Below, piece by piece: positions 32,478-41,155 of a stretch of DNA of 64,000 bases. Source of the stretch: Akkermansia muciniphila (GTDB lineage: Bacteria > Verrucomicrobiota > Verrucomicrobiia > Verrucomicrobiales > Akkermansiaceae). The stretch is from contig CAMCUY010000006.1 of assembly GCA_945879075.1 (NCBI GenBank), forward strand, positions 1 to 64,000, given 5' to 3'. The position numbers were made by a program, and so were the translations under genes. Position 1 is the stretch's first letter. Every line of letters begins with the position of its first letter. The notes under the pieces were generated by a model, which saw only the letters and a program-made list of their open reading frames with translations, was not told the origin of the DNA and did no database searches.

Positions 32478-32623
32478 TGGCGGGCGCGGAGAATGTGTTC
32501 CGGCGGTCTCAGCCGGGAGCAGCGCCAAATGATTGGGTTGCGGGAATCGCTCCGCCGTGAGTGCCCGCACGTCGCCAGCAAGTTCAGCGTTTATTCCTTC
32601 CTGATTTCCATTACGCTCCCGCC

Positions 32624-33280
32624 ATGTCCTTGCTTGAACGCTTTCTCGACCTCTCCACCGTCTCGCTGAAAATCTGCGGCGTCACCACCCGCGACGACGC
32701 GGACCGCTTGGTCTCGCTCGGTGTGGATGCGCTCGGTGTGAACTTCTGGCCGCGCTCAAAACGATTTCTAGCGCCGGAAGACGCCGGGTGGCTGCAGGAT
32801 CTCGCCGGGAAGATCCTGCGCGTCGGCGTGTTTGTGAACGAGCCCGCCGAACTGCCACTGCGGTTAGTGCGCGAGGGTTATCTGGACGCGGTGCAGCTCC
32901 ATGGCGACGAGACTCCCGTAGACGCCGCACCATTTCGCGACGCGGGCATTCCCTTCATCAAGGCGATCGGCGTGAAGACCCGCGCGGACCTGCAACGCGC
33001 GACCGACTACGGCGCGGCGGCCATCCTCCTCGACGCGCACGCGCCGGGCATCTACGGCGGCACCGGCGAGGTATTCGATTGGGAGGTGGCGTCGGATTTC
33101 CGCAGGCTGCATCCGCAGCTCCCTATCATTCTGGCGGGTGGCATCGTCCCGGAAAACGCCGGGCTCGCCACGATGAGCGTGCAACCCGCCGCACTCGACA
33201 TCGCATCAGGCGCGGAGATTTCGCCCGGCATCAAAGACTTTCAAAAAGTCGCGGCATTCCTTACCGCCTTGCACCGCTGA
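32624..33280 (+). CDS. trpF: Phosphoribosylanthranilate isomerase
   Basis: LKICGVTTRDDADRLVSLGVDALGVNFWPRSKR; VQLHGDE; ILAGGIVPENA. Confidence 0.93.
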   Translation: MSLLERFLDLSTVSLKICGVTTRDDADRLVSLGVDALGVNFWPRSKRFLAPEDAGWLQDLAGKILRVGVFVNEPAELPLRLVREGYLDAVQLHGDETPVDAAPFRDAGIPFIKAIGVKTRADLQRATDYGAAAILLDAHAPGIYGGTGEVFDWEVASDFRRLHPQLPIILAGGIVPENAGLATMSVQPAALDIASGAEISPGIKDFQKVAAFLTALHR

Positions 33281-33285
33281 TTTCC

Positions 33286-34098
33286 ATGCTCACCGATTCC
33301 CACTGCCATCTCGCCTCCCATCGTTTCGAACCGGCTGAAATCCCCGGCCTTCTCGAACGCGCGCGCGCCGCGGGCGTAAGCCGCCTGGTGACTCTCGCGA
33401 CCGGCCTTGAGAATGTGCAGGCCAACCTCGATCTGGCGGAAAATCCGGCGGTTCACGCCTGCGTCGGCATTCATCCGTGCGACGTCCATCACGCGCCAAA
33501 CGATGCGGTCGCCCGCCTCTCCGCATTCACCGGCGATCCGCGCGTCTGCGCCATCGGCGAGACCGGCCTGGATTACTATCACCCCGCCCCGGAAGGCTGG
33601 GACGAGCAATCGTTCCGCGACCGGCAGCGCGATTTCCTGCGCCGGCATTTCCAACTCGCGGCGGCCGCGCGCCTCAACGTGGTCATCCACACCCGCGATC
33701 AAACCGGGCACGCGTCGTTTGAGGACGCGCTGGCGATCTATCAGGATTTCCACCCCTCGGTCCGCGCCGTGTTCCATTGTTTCATCGGCCCGTGGGAAAA
33801 CGCGCGGCGCGTGCTCGATCTCGGCGGGCTCGTCTCCTTCGGCGGTGTCGCCACCTTCAAGACCGCCCATCAAGTCCGCGAGACCGCCGGCCAATGCCCT
33901 GCGGGATCATTCATGGTCGAGACCGACGCGCCCTACCTCGCGCCCGAACCGCACCGGGGAAAGCGCAACGAACCGGCATTCGTCCGCGAAACCGCGGAGC
34001 GTCTGGCAGAGTTGCGCGGCGAATCGCTCGAAGCATTGGCGCTCCACACCGACAAGACCGTCCGCGCGTTTTTCCGGCTTCGCCCGGATTCCATTTGA
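33286..34098 (+). CDS. TatD family hydrolase
   Basis: MLTDSHCHLASHRF; GIHPCDV; AIGETGLDYY; VETDAPYLAPEPHRGKRNEPAFV. Confidence 0.95.
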   Translation: MLTDSHCHLASHRFEPAEIPGLLERARAAGVSRLVTLATGLENVQANLDLAENPAVHACVGIHPCDVHHAPNDAVARLSAFTGDPRVCAIGETGLDYYHPAPEGWDEQSFRDRQRDFLRRHFQLAAAARLNVVIHTRDQTGHASFEDALAIYQDFHPSVRAVFHCFIGPWENARRVLDLGGLVSFGGVATFKTAHQVRETAGQCPAGSFMVETDAPYLAPEPHRGKRNEPAFVRETAERLAELRGESLEALALHTDKTVRAFFRLRPDSI

Positions 34099-34190
34099 AT
34101 AAAAAATCCCGCTCGCGACGTTTCATGCCTGACGTTGGCGTGCCAACTTCCGCTCTTCACAACCCGACTCCAACCCGCTACATCCACACC

Positions 34191-34604
34191 ATGACTCCGA
34201 TCCGCATCCTCGCCCCATCGCTCCTCACATTCGTCTTCGCATCCTGCGCCGCGCCAAAAGCCGACACTTACGACACCGCCAACCCCTACGGCACCGCGGA
34301 CGCAGGCCAGGTCAACGCGCCAATTACCGAACCCGCCAACCCGGTGTATGACACTCCGGCGGCTTACGAGGACAGCTCCACCACCGCAGCCGCTCCCGCC
34401 GCCGAACCTAACATTCCAGCGGCGCCTGCTCCCAGGGCTCCCTCCAACGGCGCAGCCATCATCCACACCGTCGTCGCCGGTGACACGCTCTCCGGTATCA
34501 GTTCGAAATACAAAGTCCCCGCCGCCACCATCAAACAAGCCAACGGCATGACGAAAGACACTGTCGTGCTCGGCCGTAAAATGGTCATTCCTCCCGTCCG
34601 CTGA
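34191..34604 (+). CDS. LysM domain lipoprotein
   Basis: LLTFVFASCAAPK lipobox; IIHTVVAGDTLSGISSKYKVPAATIKQANGM LysM. Confidence 0.88.
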   Translation: MTPIRILAPSLLTFVFASCAAPKADTYDTANPYGTADAGQVNAPITEPANPVYDTPAAYEDSSTTAAAPAAEPNIPAAPAPRAPSNGAAIIHTVVAGDTLSGISSKYKVPAATIKQANGMTKDTVVLGRKMVIPPVR

Positions 34605-34614
34605 TTCATTCAAC

Positions 34615-34657
34615 CCGCCGCCGGGAGACTCCACTCTTCCGGGGGCTTTCTTTTTTT
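34615..34657 (+). terminator. Rho-independent terminator after LysM gene
   Basis: CCGGGAGA-ctccac-TCTTCCGG stem followed by CTTTCTTTTTTT. Confidence 0.7.
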
Positions 34658-34663
34658 CGCACC

Positions 34664-35596
34664 ATGCGCCTTCCAGCAGCCTGCCTCTCGTTGTTCGCGG
34701 TCATCGCGGCCGCCGCCGGAACCCCTCGGGAAGACGCGCTTGATAATCTCCTCTCCGAGCGAGATTCGAATCAGGCCTTCGCGGCCGTCATTGAGACGGC
34801 GAGGAAAGCCGGCGTCTCCGAACAGGCCGTTCTTGAAGCACGCTTCCTCTATCACATCGACCGCCGCGAGGACGACGCCATCGCCGCGATGCTTCCCGAG
34901 TTCCTCAAACAGCGCGAGGTTTTCAAGATCGAGGACTCGGCGATTTTCGGCGTGAAGGAAGACTGGCTCGCCGTGGTCGAATACGTCCAAGCCATCGCGT
35001 CGCTCAAGAAAGGCGACAAGGACGGTTTCAAATCCCACATCACCGAAGCGTTCTGGCTGAGCCCGCGCCAGGCCTCCGCCTTCGCTCCGCACATCGACCG
35101 CATGCGGCTTGAGGAAGCCATGCAAGCGGTGAGGATCGATTTTGAAACCAAGCTCATCGCGCTCGCAGGAGGAGATGCCGTCGCGCTCAAGAGCCTGATG
35201 GTGGATAGGAAGGCCATGATTCTCCACTTCTGGTCGCCCGCCAGCAAAGAATGCGAAGCCAGCCTGCCGGACTTCGCCATCACCGCGAAAGCCCTCGGGG
35301 AAAAGGGCGTCGCGATGCTTTCCCTGCTTCCCGAAGACTCACCGGAAGTTCTAACAATCGGCCGCGGGATGATCCGCCAGCTGGGCGGGAATCCGCCGGG
35401 AGCCTGGCTCATCGATCAAAAGGAAAGTCCGCTGGCCCGCGAGCTCCGCGTGCAGACGCTGCCGGTCTTCGTCCTTGTTTCTAACGAAGGACGCGTCCTC
35501 TTCAACGGCGATCCCGCGGACGACGGCTTGTGGGACGCGCTGAAGAAAATCGATCCGCAAATCATCCGCCCGGATGCGGGTGCTGCCGCGGAGTGA
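34664..35596 (+). CDS. Secreted hypothetical protein with thioredoxin-like C-terminal domain
   Basis: Signal-like N-terminus; MILHFWSPASKECEASLPDFAITAKAL; VQTLPVFVLVSNEGRVLFNGDP. Confidence 0.65.
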   Translation: MRLPAACLSLFAVIAAAAGTPREDALDNLLSERDSNQAFAAVIETARKAGVSEQAVLEARFLYHIDRREDDAIAAMLPEFLKQREVFKIEDSAIFGVKEDWLAVVEYVQAIASLKKGDKDGFKSHITEAFWLSPRQASAFAPHIDRMRLEEAMQAVRIDFETKLIALAGGDAVALKSLMVDRKAMILHFWSPASKECEASLPDFAITAKALGEKGVAMLSLLPEDSPEVLTIGRGMIRQLGGNPPGAWLIDQKESPLARELRVQTLPVFVLVSNEGRVLFNGDPADDGLWDALKKIDPQIIRPDAGAAAE

Positions 35597-35736
35597 CGGC
35601 GACTCCGAGCTACGCCTTCCGCAGTAACAGAAACACCGTCCGGAAAAATATTTAAGATTTCTTGAAATTCGGCACGTTTCAACTTGACGGATATTCAAAC
35701 TACTATTTTCATCGTCGTCAGCGAAGAGACTTTCTT

Positions 35737-36519
35737 ATGGCGCGGCCAACCCATCCATCCAATCTCGAACTTCAAGCCCTATCCGTTTTGTGGCATGAAG
35801 GACCATCGACGGTGGCGGCGGTCCACGAGACTCTTCCCGATAGAAAAGACCGGGCCTACACCACCGTGCTTTCCGTGATGCAAAGTCTCGAGCGCAAGAA
35901 CCTGGTGAAACGTGCGCTGATCGGCAGGGCGCATGTTTACGCGGCTGCCTACTCGCAGGAAGTGATCGTGCAGCGCGCGACCCACGACTTCCTAACCAAC
36001 GCTTTTGGAGGACGCCTCGGTGAGGCGCTCCTCGCTATCCTCTCCGCCGGCACATTAACGCCGGAAGAGAAAACAAACATCGAACGCGAACTCCAACGAC
36101 ACAAAACTATGGCTGCAAAAAAAGCACCGAAGAAAGTTGCCAAAAAGGCACCCGCAAAGAAGGCCGTGAAAAAAGCTGCAACCAAAGCCCCGGCCAAAAA
36201 GGCCCCGGCCAAGAAAGCAGCTAAAAAAGCGGTGAAAAAAGCCCCCGCCAAAAAGGCTCCTGCTAAAAAGGCAGCCAAAAAGGCGGTGAAGAAAGTCGCG
36301 AAAAGCGCCAAGAAAGCCGCCAAGAAAGCGGTGAAGAAGACGGTCGCCAAGAAAGCCGCCCCTGCAAAGAAGGCTGCTGCCAAGAAAGCCGCTCCTGCGA
36401 AAAAGGCTGCTCCTGCGAAGAAAGCCGCTGCCAAGAAGGCAGCTCCTGCGAAGAAAGTTGCCAAGAAAGCCGCCAAGAAAGCCGCCAAGAAAGCCGCCAA
36501 GAAGGCCGCTAAGAAATAA
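35737..36519 (+). CDS. BlaI/MecI-family winged-helix regulator fused to a histone H1-like Lys/Ala/Pro-rich tail
   Basis: N-terminal LELQALSVLWHEGPSTVAAVHETL...AYTTVLSVMQSLERKNLVKR; C-terminal about 135 aa of KKAPAKKAAKKAVKK repeats, same frame. Confidence 0.85.
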   Translation: MARPTHPSNLELQALSVLWHEGPSTVAAVHETLPDRKDRAYTTVLSVMQSLERKNLVKRALIGRAHVYAAAYSQEVIVQRATHDFLTNAFGGRLGEALLAILSAGTLTPEEKTNIERELQRHKTMAAKKAPKKVAKKAPAKKAVKKAATKAPAKKAPAKKAAKKAVKKAPAKKAPAKKAAKKAVKKVAKSAKKAAKKAVKKTVAKKAAPAKKAAAKKAAPAKKAAPAKKAAAKKAAPAKKVAKKAAKKAAKKAAKKAAKK

Positions 36520-36599
36520 TTAAAACCCTCGGAGTGGGCTTCGGACGTCGCGCTTGAGAGCCGGCCGCCTGTCTGCCCGCCATCCGGAGGGTTATCAAC

Positions 36600-36633
36600 G
36601 GCGGGAGATCCTCGGATCTCCCGCCTCTTTTTT
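36600..36633 (+). terminator. Rho-independent terminator
   Basis: GGCGGGAGATC-CTCG-GATCTCCCGCC followed by TCTTTTTT. Confidence 0.85.
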
Positions 36634-36704
36634 AGCCAAAAAAGGGGTTGCATCCGGAGGCGGGCCCGTCCTAGCTTCGCCCGCCCTTAGCGGGCGTCAC
36701 CTTT

Positions 36705-36779
36705 GCGCGGTTAGCTCAGTGGTAGAGCACCTCCCTGACACGGAGGGGGTCACTGGTTCGAACCCAGTATCGCGCACCA
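36705..36779 (+). tRNA. tRNA-Val (anticodon GAC), CCA encoded
   Basis: GCGCGGTTAGCTCAGTGGTAGAGCACCTCCCTGACACGGAGGGGGTCACTGGTTCGAACCCAGTATCGCGCACCA; anticodon loop CUGACAC. Confidence 0.95.
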
Positions 36780-36818
36780 TCCTTTTCTCCAAGACTAACG
36801 ATCCCATTGATTCCTGCG

Positions 36819-37661
36819 ATGAACGCAGTGCCGCCAGCACCTGACGAGCTGAGTGCTCTTCTTAGGTTGCTTGATGACGATACTCCCACAGTCCGCGAGC
36901 GCGTGGCCCAGAGGTTCGCCCTTTGCAGTGGAGATCTCAGCGAGTGGCTGGCGACCCAATCGCGCTCGTTGAGCAAACAGGAAAAATCCCTGCTCTCGGA
37001 AATGCTGGCAGTTCCCCGCCGCGAGGCTCTCTCGCGGGACTGGATCGCGCCATCCGGAGGCGCCGCCGCCCTGCAGGAGGACTGGGAATCCTTCGAAGCA
37101 CTGCTCCGGATTCTATCAGACTTCATTCACGACGGCATCTCGCTTCGCCAGCCGCTTTCCGACGCGCTCGACCTTCTCGCGGAAGAAGCCGCGGCCGAGG
37201 GGGTCTCCACCGCCAACGAGCTGCGCTCCTTCCTCTTCGATGGCACCCGCCTGAAAGGAAACCAGGCCGACTACTACGACCCACGGAACTCCGACCTCGC
37301 CTGGTCCATCGCGGAAGGATGGTCAAACCCGATAGGGCTCTGCCTTATCTACATGCTCGTCGGTCGCCGGCTCAATCTCGAAATCGAAGGGGTCAATTTC
37401 CCTGGCCATTTCATGTGCCGCATCTTCGAGGACGGGTATCCGGTCGTCATCGACTGCTTCGATAGCGGCCAGCTGCATCTCGAGTCCACGCTATTGGAAA
37501 GCCCGGACCTCACGCGCCCGCAGCGGAACCTGATCCGAGAGTCCGTCGATCCCGGACGCATCCTGCTCCGCCTGCTCAACAACCTCCACGTGGCTTTTGA
37601 AAAAGCCGGCAGGGGCGAGGACGCGCAGCTGGTCAAAGACCTGCTTGCGACCTTGCAGTGA
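36819..37661 (+). CDS. SirB1-like transglutaminase-family protein
   Basis: YYDPRNSDLAWSIAEGWSNPIGLCLIYMLVGRRLNLEIEGVNFPGHFMCRI. Confidence 0.8.
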   Translation: MNAVPPAPDELSALLRLLDDDTPTVRERVAQRFALCSGDLSEWLATQSRSLSKQEKSLLSEMLAVPRREALSRDWIAPSGGAAALQEDWESFEALLRILSDFIHDGISLRQPLSDALDLLAEEAAAEGVSTANELRSFLFDGTRLKGNQADYYDPRNSDLAWSIAEGWSNPIGLCLIYMLVGRRLNLEIEGVNFPGHFMCRIFEDGYPVVIDCFDSGQLHLESTLLESPDLTRPQRNLIRESVDPGRILLRLLNNLHVAFEKAGRGEDAQLVKDLLATLQ

Positions 37662-37703
37662 GACAAGAGGGATGGACGAGACGTCCGCACTCCTTATGGG
37701 AGT

Positions 37704-38420
37704 CTACCAGACACCCAGCGCGATCAGTTGGCGTTCCGCCGCCTCGGCCCAGCCTCGGTTCGCCGCCGGTGATGCGGGTGATGGATGCAGGACACGCCCG
37801 ACAGTCGCATCGCTTCCAACAGCCTCGGCGGCGCGTTTCAACCGTTCCTCGGCGAATCCTCCGACCCCGACCAGCCAGGAGGGCTTGAGCAGCGCGATGA
37901 CTTCCTGCAGGTGTTTCTGACATGCCGCCTCCACCGGAGCCATCTCCGCGGCGGGCAGCTTGTCAGGCGTTAGGTTCGCGCCGCTGGCGCTCATCCAGAC
38001 GAGCGGGCAGTAATTGAGCACGAAGTGGTCTTTGAAAAAGTCCCCGGCGTTTTCAAACCGCTCCGCAAAAAACCCCCACAAGCGCCGGCCGCTCACCTCC
38101 GAGCGTTTGCATTCGAATCCCTCGATCAAGCGCTTCGGATGTTCCGGCTCGGGCTTGCCGATCGGCGCTTGAATCCCCATCCAATCCCGCACCGCGGCCA
38201 CCTCCCCGAACGGCACGCCGGTCTGTGCCATCCCGAACGGGCCGGGGTTCATGCCGAGAAACACGACGCGCTTCCCGCCCTTGCCGAAGCGCTCCAGATA
38301 CTGCCGGTGCGCCTGCCACGTGTAGTCCAAGGTCCGGTAAACACAAGCCACCGGCGGCGAGAACCCGAGATCCCGCAGCCCGGCTGCCAGACGTTCCGTG
38401 GATGCGACCAGCTCGTTCAT
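37704..38420 (-). CDS. Single-strand-selective uracil-DNA glycosylase (SMUG1-like)
   Basis: VVFLGMNPGPFGMAQTGVPFGEVAAVRDWM; LHPSPASPAANRGW. Confidence 0.88.
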   Translation of the reverse strand: MNELVASTERLAAGLRDLGFSPPVACVYRTLDYTWQAHRQYLERFGKGGKRVVFLGMNPGPFGMAQTGVPFGEVAAVRDWMGIQAPIGKPEPEHPKRLIEGFECKRSEVSGRRLWGFFAERFENAGDFFKDHFVLNYCPLVWMSASGANLTPDKLPAAEMAPVEAACQKHLQEVIALLKPSWLVGVGGFAEERLKRAAEAVGSDATVGRVLHPSPASPAANRGWAEAAERQLIALGVW

Positions 38421-38427
38421 GGCTCTC

Positions 38428-39345
38428 CTAACTTTTCCACGCGAACACCAGCACAAGAAGCGCGACCGGCAAATACAGCAGGGTGAACAGAAACAAGCGC
38501 CGGGCCGAGGTTCGCTCGCCGTCGCGCGAGAATTTCAGCGCCAGTGCCATCATCACCAAGGCCAGCAGCGGCCCGATGATCGTCCACAGCCAGTTGGCGA
38601 AACCCAGCAAACCCGGCAGCAGCGAAAACACCGCGAGCACCAGCGAGAACATCGCGGAGAGCAGCCCGCTCTTACGTCCTGTCAGATCGCCGTTGGACCA
38701 CATCTTGTAATCCGCGGATTCATATTCCGCGCGACACAGCCAGTTGATCGCGATGAAATGCGGGAGCTGCCAGAGAAACAACAACCCAAACAGGAACCAC
38801 GCTTCCCAGCCGATGCCTCCGCCCGCGCCCACCCAGCCGATCACCGGAGGAACCGCTCCGGGAATCGCGCCGACCAGCGTATTGGTCGAACTCACGCGCT
38901 TCAACGGCGTGTAAATGAAAACGTAGATCGCGATCGTCGCCGCCGTGAGATACGCCGCAAGATTCCCGACCTGCACGGCCAGATGAATGATCCCGACCGC
39001 GGACAACACCCAGCCGATGCCGAACGCCACCAGCGGATCCATCCTCCGGGACGGCAGCGGGCGATCCGCCGTGCGCTTCATCCGCGCGTCCAGATCCACT
39101 TCCATCAGCTGGTTGAAAGCCGCCGAGCCGAACGCCGCCGCTGCCGTCCCGAGGATGGTGTGGAGCAGCTTCATCCAGTTCATTTCCACGCCACGGGAAT
39201 ATAACAGGAATCCGAAAAACGTGGTGACGAGCACGAAGAAATTCAGCCGCACCTTCATCAGGACCATCAAATCCTGCCGCAACCTCGGCGGCGAAGGGAT
39301 CGGCTCTTCGGCGGCGGCTTTTTCGTTCGTTGCGGATTCTTCCAT
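38428..39345 (-). CDS. ctaB: Protoheme IX farnesyltransferase (heme O synthase)
   Basis: UbiA-family NQLMEVDLDARMKRTADRPLPSRRM; YTPLKRVSSTNTLVGAIPGAVPPVIGW. Confidence 0.93.
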   Translation of the reverse strand: MEESATNEKAAAEEPIPSPPRLRQDLMVLMKVRLNFFVLVTTFFGFLLYSRGVEMNWMKLLHTILGTAAAAFGSAAFNQLMEVDLDARMKRTADRPLPSRRMDPLVAFGIGWVLSAVGIIHLAVQVGNLAAYLTAATIAIYVFIYTPLKRVSSTNTLVGAIPGAVPPVIGWVGAGGGIGWEAWFLFGLLFLWQLPHFIAINWLCRAEYESADYKMWSNGDLTGRKSGLLSAMFSLVLAVFSLLPGLLGFANWLWTIIGPLLALVMMALALKFSRDGERTSARRLFLFTLLYLPVALLVLVFAWKS

Positions 39346-39483
39346 AGGCGCTGCGGGATTATGACCACCTTCCCGTGATTTCCAAGCAGTGACTTGCCCG
39401 TACCGCGCTTTCCCGCGTGCAAGCCTCCACTCGACTCTTGGAGAAATCCGGCTACCGTTGCGTCTTCAAACCCATCTGCCCCC

Positions 39484-40647
39484 ATGCGAACTCTCTCCTT
39501 TTCCCTTCTATTCCTGAGCCTTGCCCATGCGGCGGAGGTCCGGTCATGGACCGACATCCAGAACCGCAAGATCGAGGCGGCCCTGCTGCGGGTCGAGGAC
39601 AAGACCGTCATTCTCAAACTCAAGGATGGCCGCGAAGTCCCCTACCCGCTCTCGAAACTCTCCTTGGCCGACTGCAAATACGTCGAGCAATCCCGCGCCC
39701 TGCCCAGCGCGGAGAAGGCCGAACAAGGCCTGAATTTCGGCCTTCCGTGGCCCGAGCGGATCAAGTTCGGTGAAGATCCCGAGGTCGACACGGTGGAGGA
39801 AGACCCGGAGAAAAAGCGCTTCATCTACGAGAGCGCCAATTACCGGTATGTCTGCGACGTGAGACTTTCCAAGTCCGTCGTCAAGGGTTTCGCGGTCCTG
39901 TTCGAGGCCACCCACCTTTATTGCCGCTCGCTGCCTCTGGCGATCAACGGCGGAAAAACCGTGGATGACAAACACCAGATCCTGCTTTTCGAAGAGTTCG
40001 ATGATTACGTGAAAGCCGGCGGCCCGCCTGGCAGCGCCGGCGTTTTCATCGGCGGGAGAGGCGTGGTGATGGTGCCACTAACCAGCCTCGGGGTGAGGCC
40101 GGTGGGCAGTGGTTATATGTTGGACCGGGATAAAAGCAGCAAGACCCTGCCCCACGAGCTCGTCCATCAGCTAACGCCCGAGGCCTATTTCGGAAAGGGC
40201 GCGATGGGTTGGTTCACGGAAGGACTCGCCGAATACGTCGCGGTGACGCCCTACCGATCCGGCGCGTTCAGCGTCCGCGGAAACCAGAAAGACATCTTCG
40301 ACTACGCGACCGGTTTTGGCTCCAAAGACATGGGCGGCCGCGGGCTCGGCACCAAGATCGGGCTGCCCGCCTTGAAGACTTTCATGTTTCAGGACTACAG
40401 CCAGTTCCTCGCACAGCCCCAGCTCAACTACGGCTGTGGACTGCTCATCACCACCTACTTTTTCCACCTGGACGGCGAAGGCGACGGAAAGCGGATCAAG
40501 GCGTTCCTCAAGGCACTGCATGACGGTGTGGTCGGCGAGAAAGCCCTCGATCTGCTATTGGGCGGCCGCGGCTTCGACCAGCTCGAAGAGGACATCATGA
40601 AAGCCTGGGGCCGTAAAGGCGTGGATTTCACCTTCGCGAAGGAATAG
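39484..40647 (+). CDS. SHD1-like domain plus HExxH (gluzincin-like, DUF1570-type) secreted protein
   Basis: RSWTDIQNRKIEAALLRVEDKTVILKLKDGREVPYPLSKLSLADCKYV; LPHELVHQLTPEAYFGKGAMGWFTEGLAEYVAV. Confidence 0.7.
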   Translation: MRTLSFSLLFLSLAHAAEVRSWTDIQNRKIEAALLRVEDKTVILKLKDGREVPYPLSKLSLADCKYVEQSRALPSAEKAEQGLNFGLPWPERIKFGEDPEVDTVEEDPEKKRFIYESANYRYVCDVRLSKSVVKGFAVLFEATHLYCRSLPLAINGGKTVDDKHQILLFEEFDDYVKAGGPPGSAGVFIGGRGVVMVPLTSLGVRPVGSGYMLDRDKSSKTLPHELVHQLTPEAYFGKGAMGWFTEGLAEYVAVTPYRSGAFSVRGNQKDIFDYATGFGSKDMGGRGLGTKIGLPALKTFMFQDYSQFLAQPQLNYGCGLLITTYFFHLDGEGDGKRIKAFLKALHDGVVGEKALDLLLGGRGFDQLEEDIMKAWGRKGVDFTFAKE

Positions 40648-40916
40648 GCGGGATCACTCCCCGAAGCGGATTCGCACGCCCATGAGCGCCCAGGCGGCGG
40701 AAATTTCGCCATCCAGTTCTTCAAAATCGCCTCCACCCAGCAGCGGCGCGGGTGATGCTTCGCCCTGGCGACCCGCGTGAAGGTCAACCGCTCGCCAGTC
40801 GTCGCAAGACAATTGGATAGGCCGGGCAAGGGTGAAGCGCCACCCGCAAGACTGGCTGCCACCGTGCCTCGGAGCAAGCCAAGCAAAAGAGCAAAAACCT
40901 GAAAAAAGCGGAACCC

Positions 40917-41066
40917 ATGAAGCATTCCGAGGGCGAAACCCCGATCGGAAGACGGATTCCGGCAAAAGCCGCAAGGAAGAATCCCTTCCGACGGAAGTGG
41001 GCAAGCACGCGGCCCGAGATTTCCAAAGCGAAGGAGCACGGCAAAAAAGACAAGGACGCCGAGTAA
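40917..41066 (+). CDS. Possible small basic protein (49 aa)
   Basis: MKHSEGETPIGRRIPAKAARKNPFRRKWASTRPEISKAKEHGKKDKDAE*; below the ORF-track length cutoff; followed 32 bp later by a strong terminator; weak RBS. Confidence 0.3.
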   Translation: MKHSEGETPIGRRIPAKAARKNPFRRKWASTRPEISKAKEHGKKDKDAE

Positions 41067-41097
41067 TCCGGCTTGGCACACTTGCTGGAATTCCATC

Positions 41098-41132
41098 ATC
41101 CGCGGTTCAATGCGTGAACCGCGGATTTTTTC
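41098..41132 (+). terminator. Strong rho-independent terminator, plus strand
   Basis: ATCCGCGGTTCA-ATGCG-TGAACCGCGGAT + TTTTTC, 12-bp perfect stem. Confidence 0.9.
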
Positions 41133-41155
41133 ATTTTCACGACCGTTGCAACGCC

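Noticed and set aside
40740-40900. Cobalamin-riboswitch-like string (GGTGAAGCGCCACCCGCAAGACTGGCTGCCACC)
   Set aside because: Resemblance is superficial; I could not fit the conserved B12-box order or a sensible downstream gene. An Infernal search against RF00174 would settle it.
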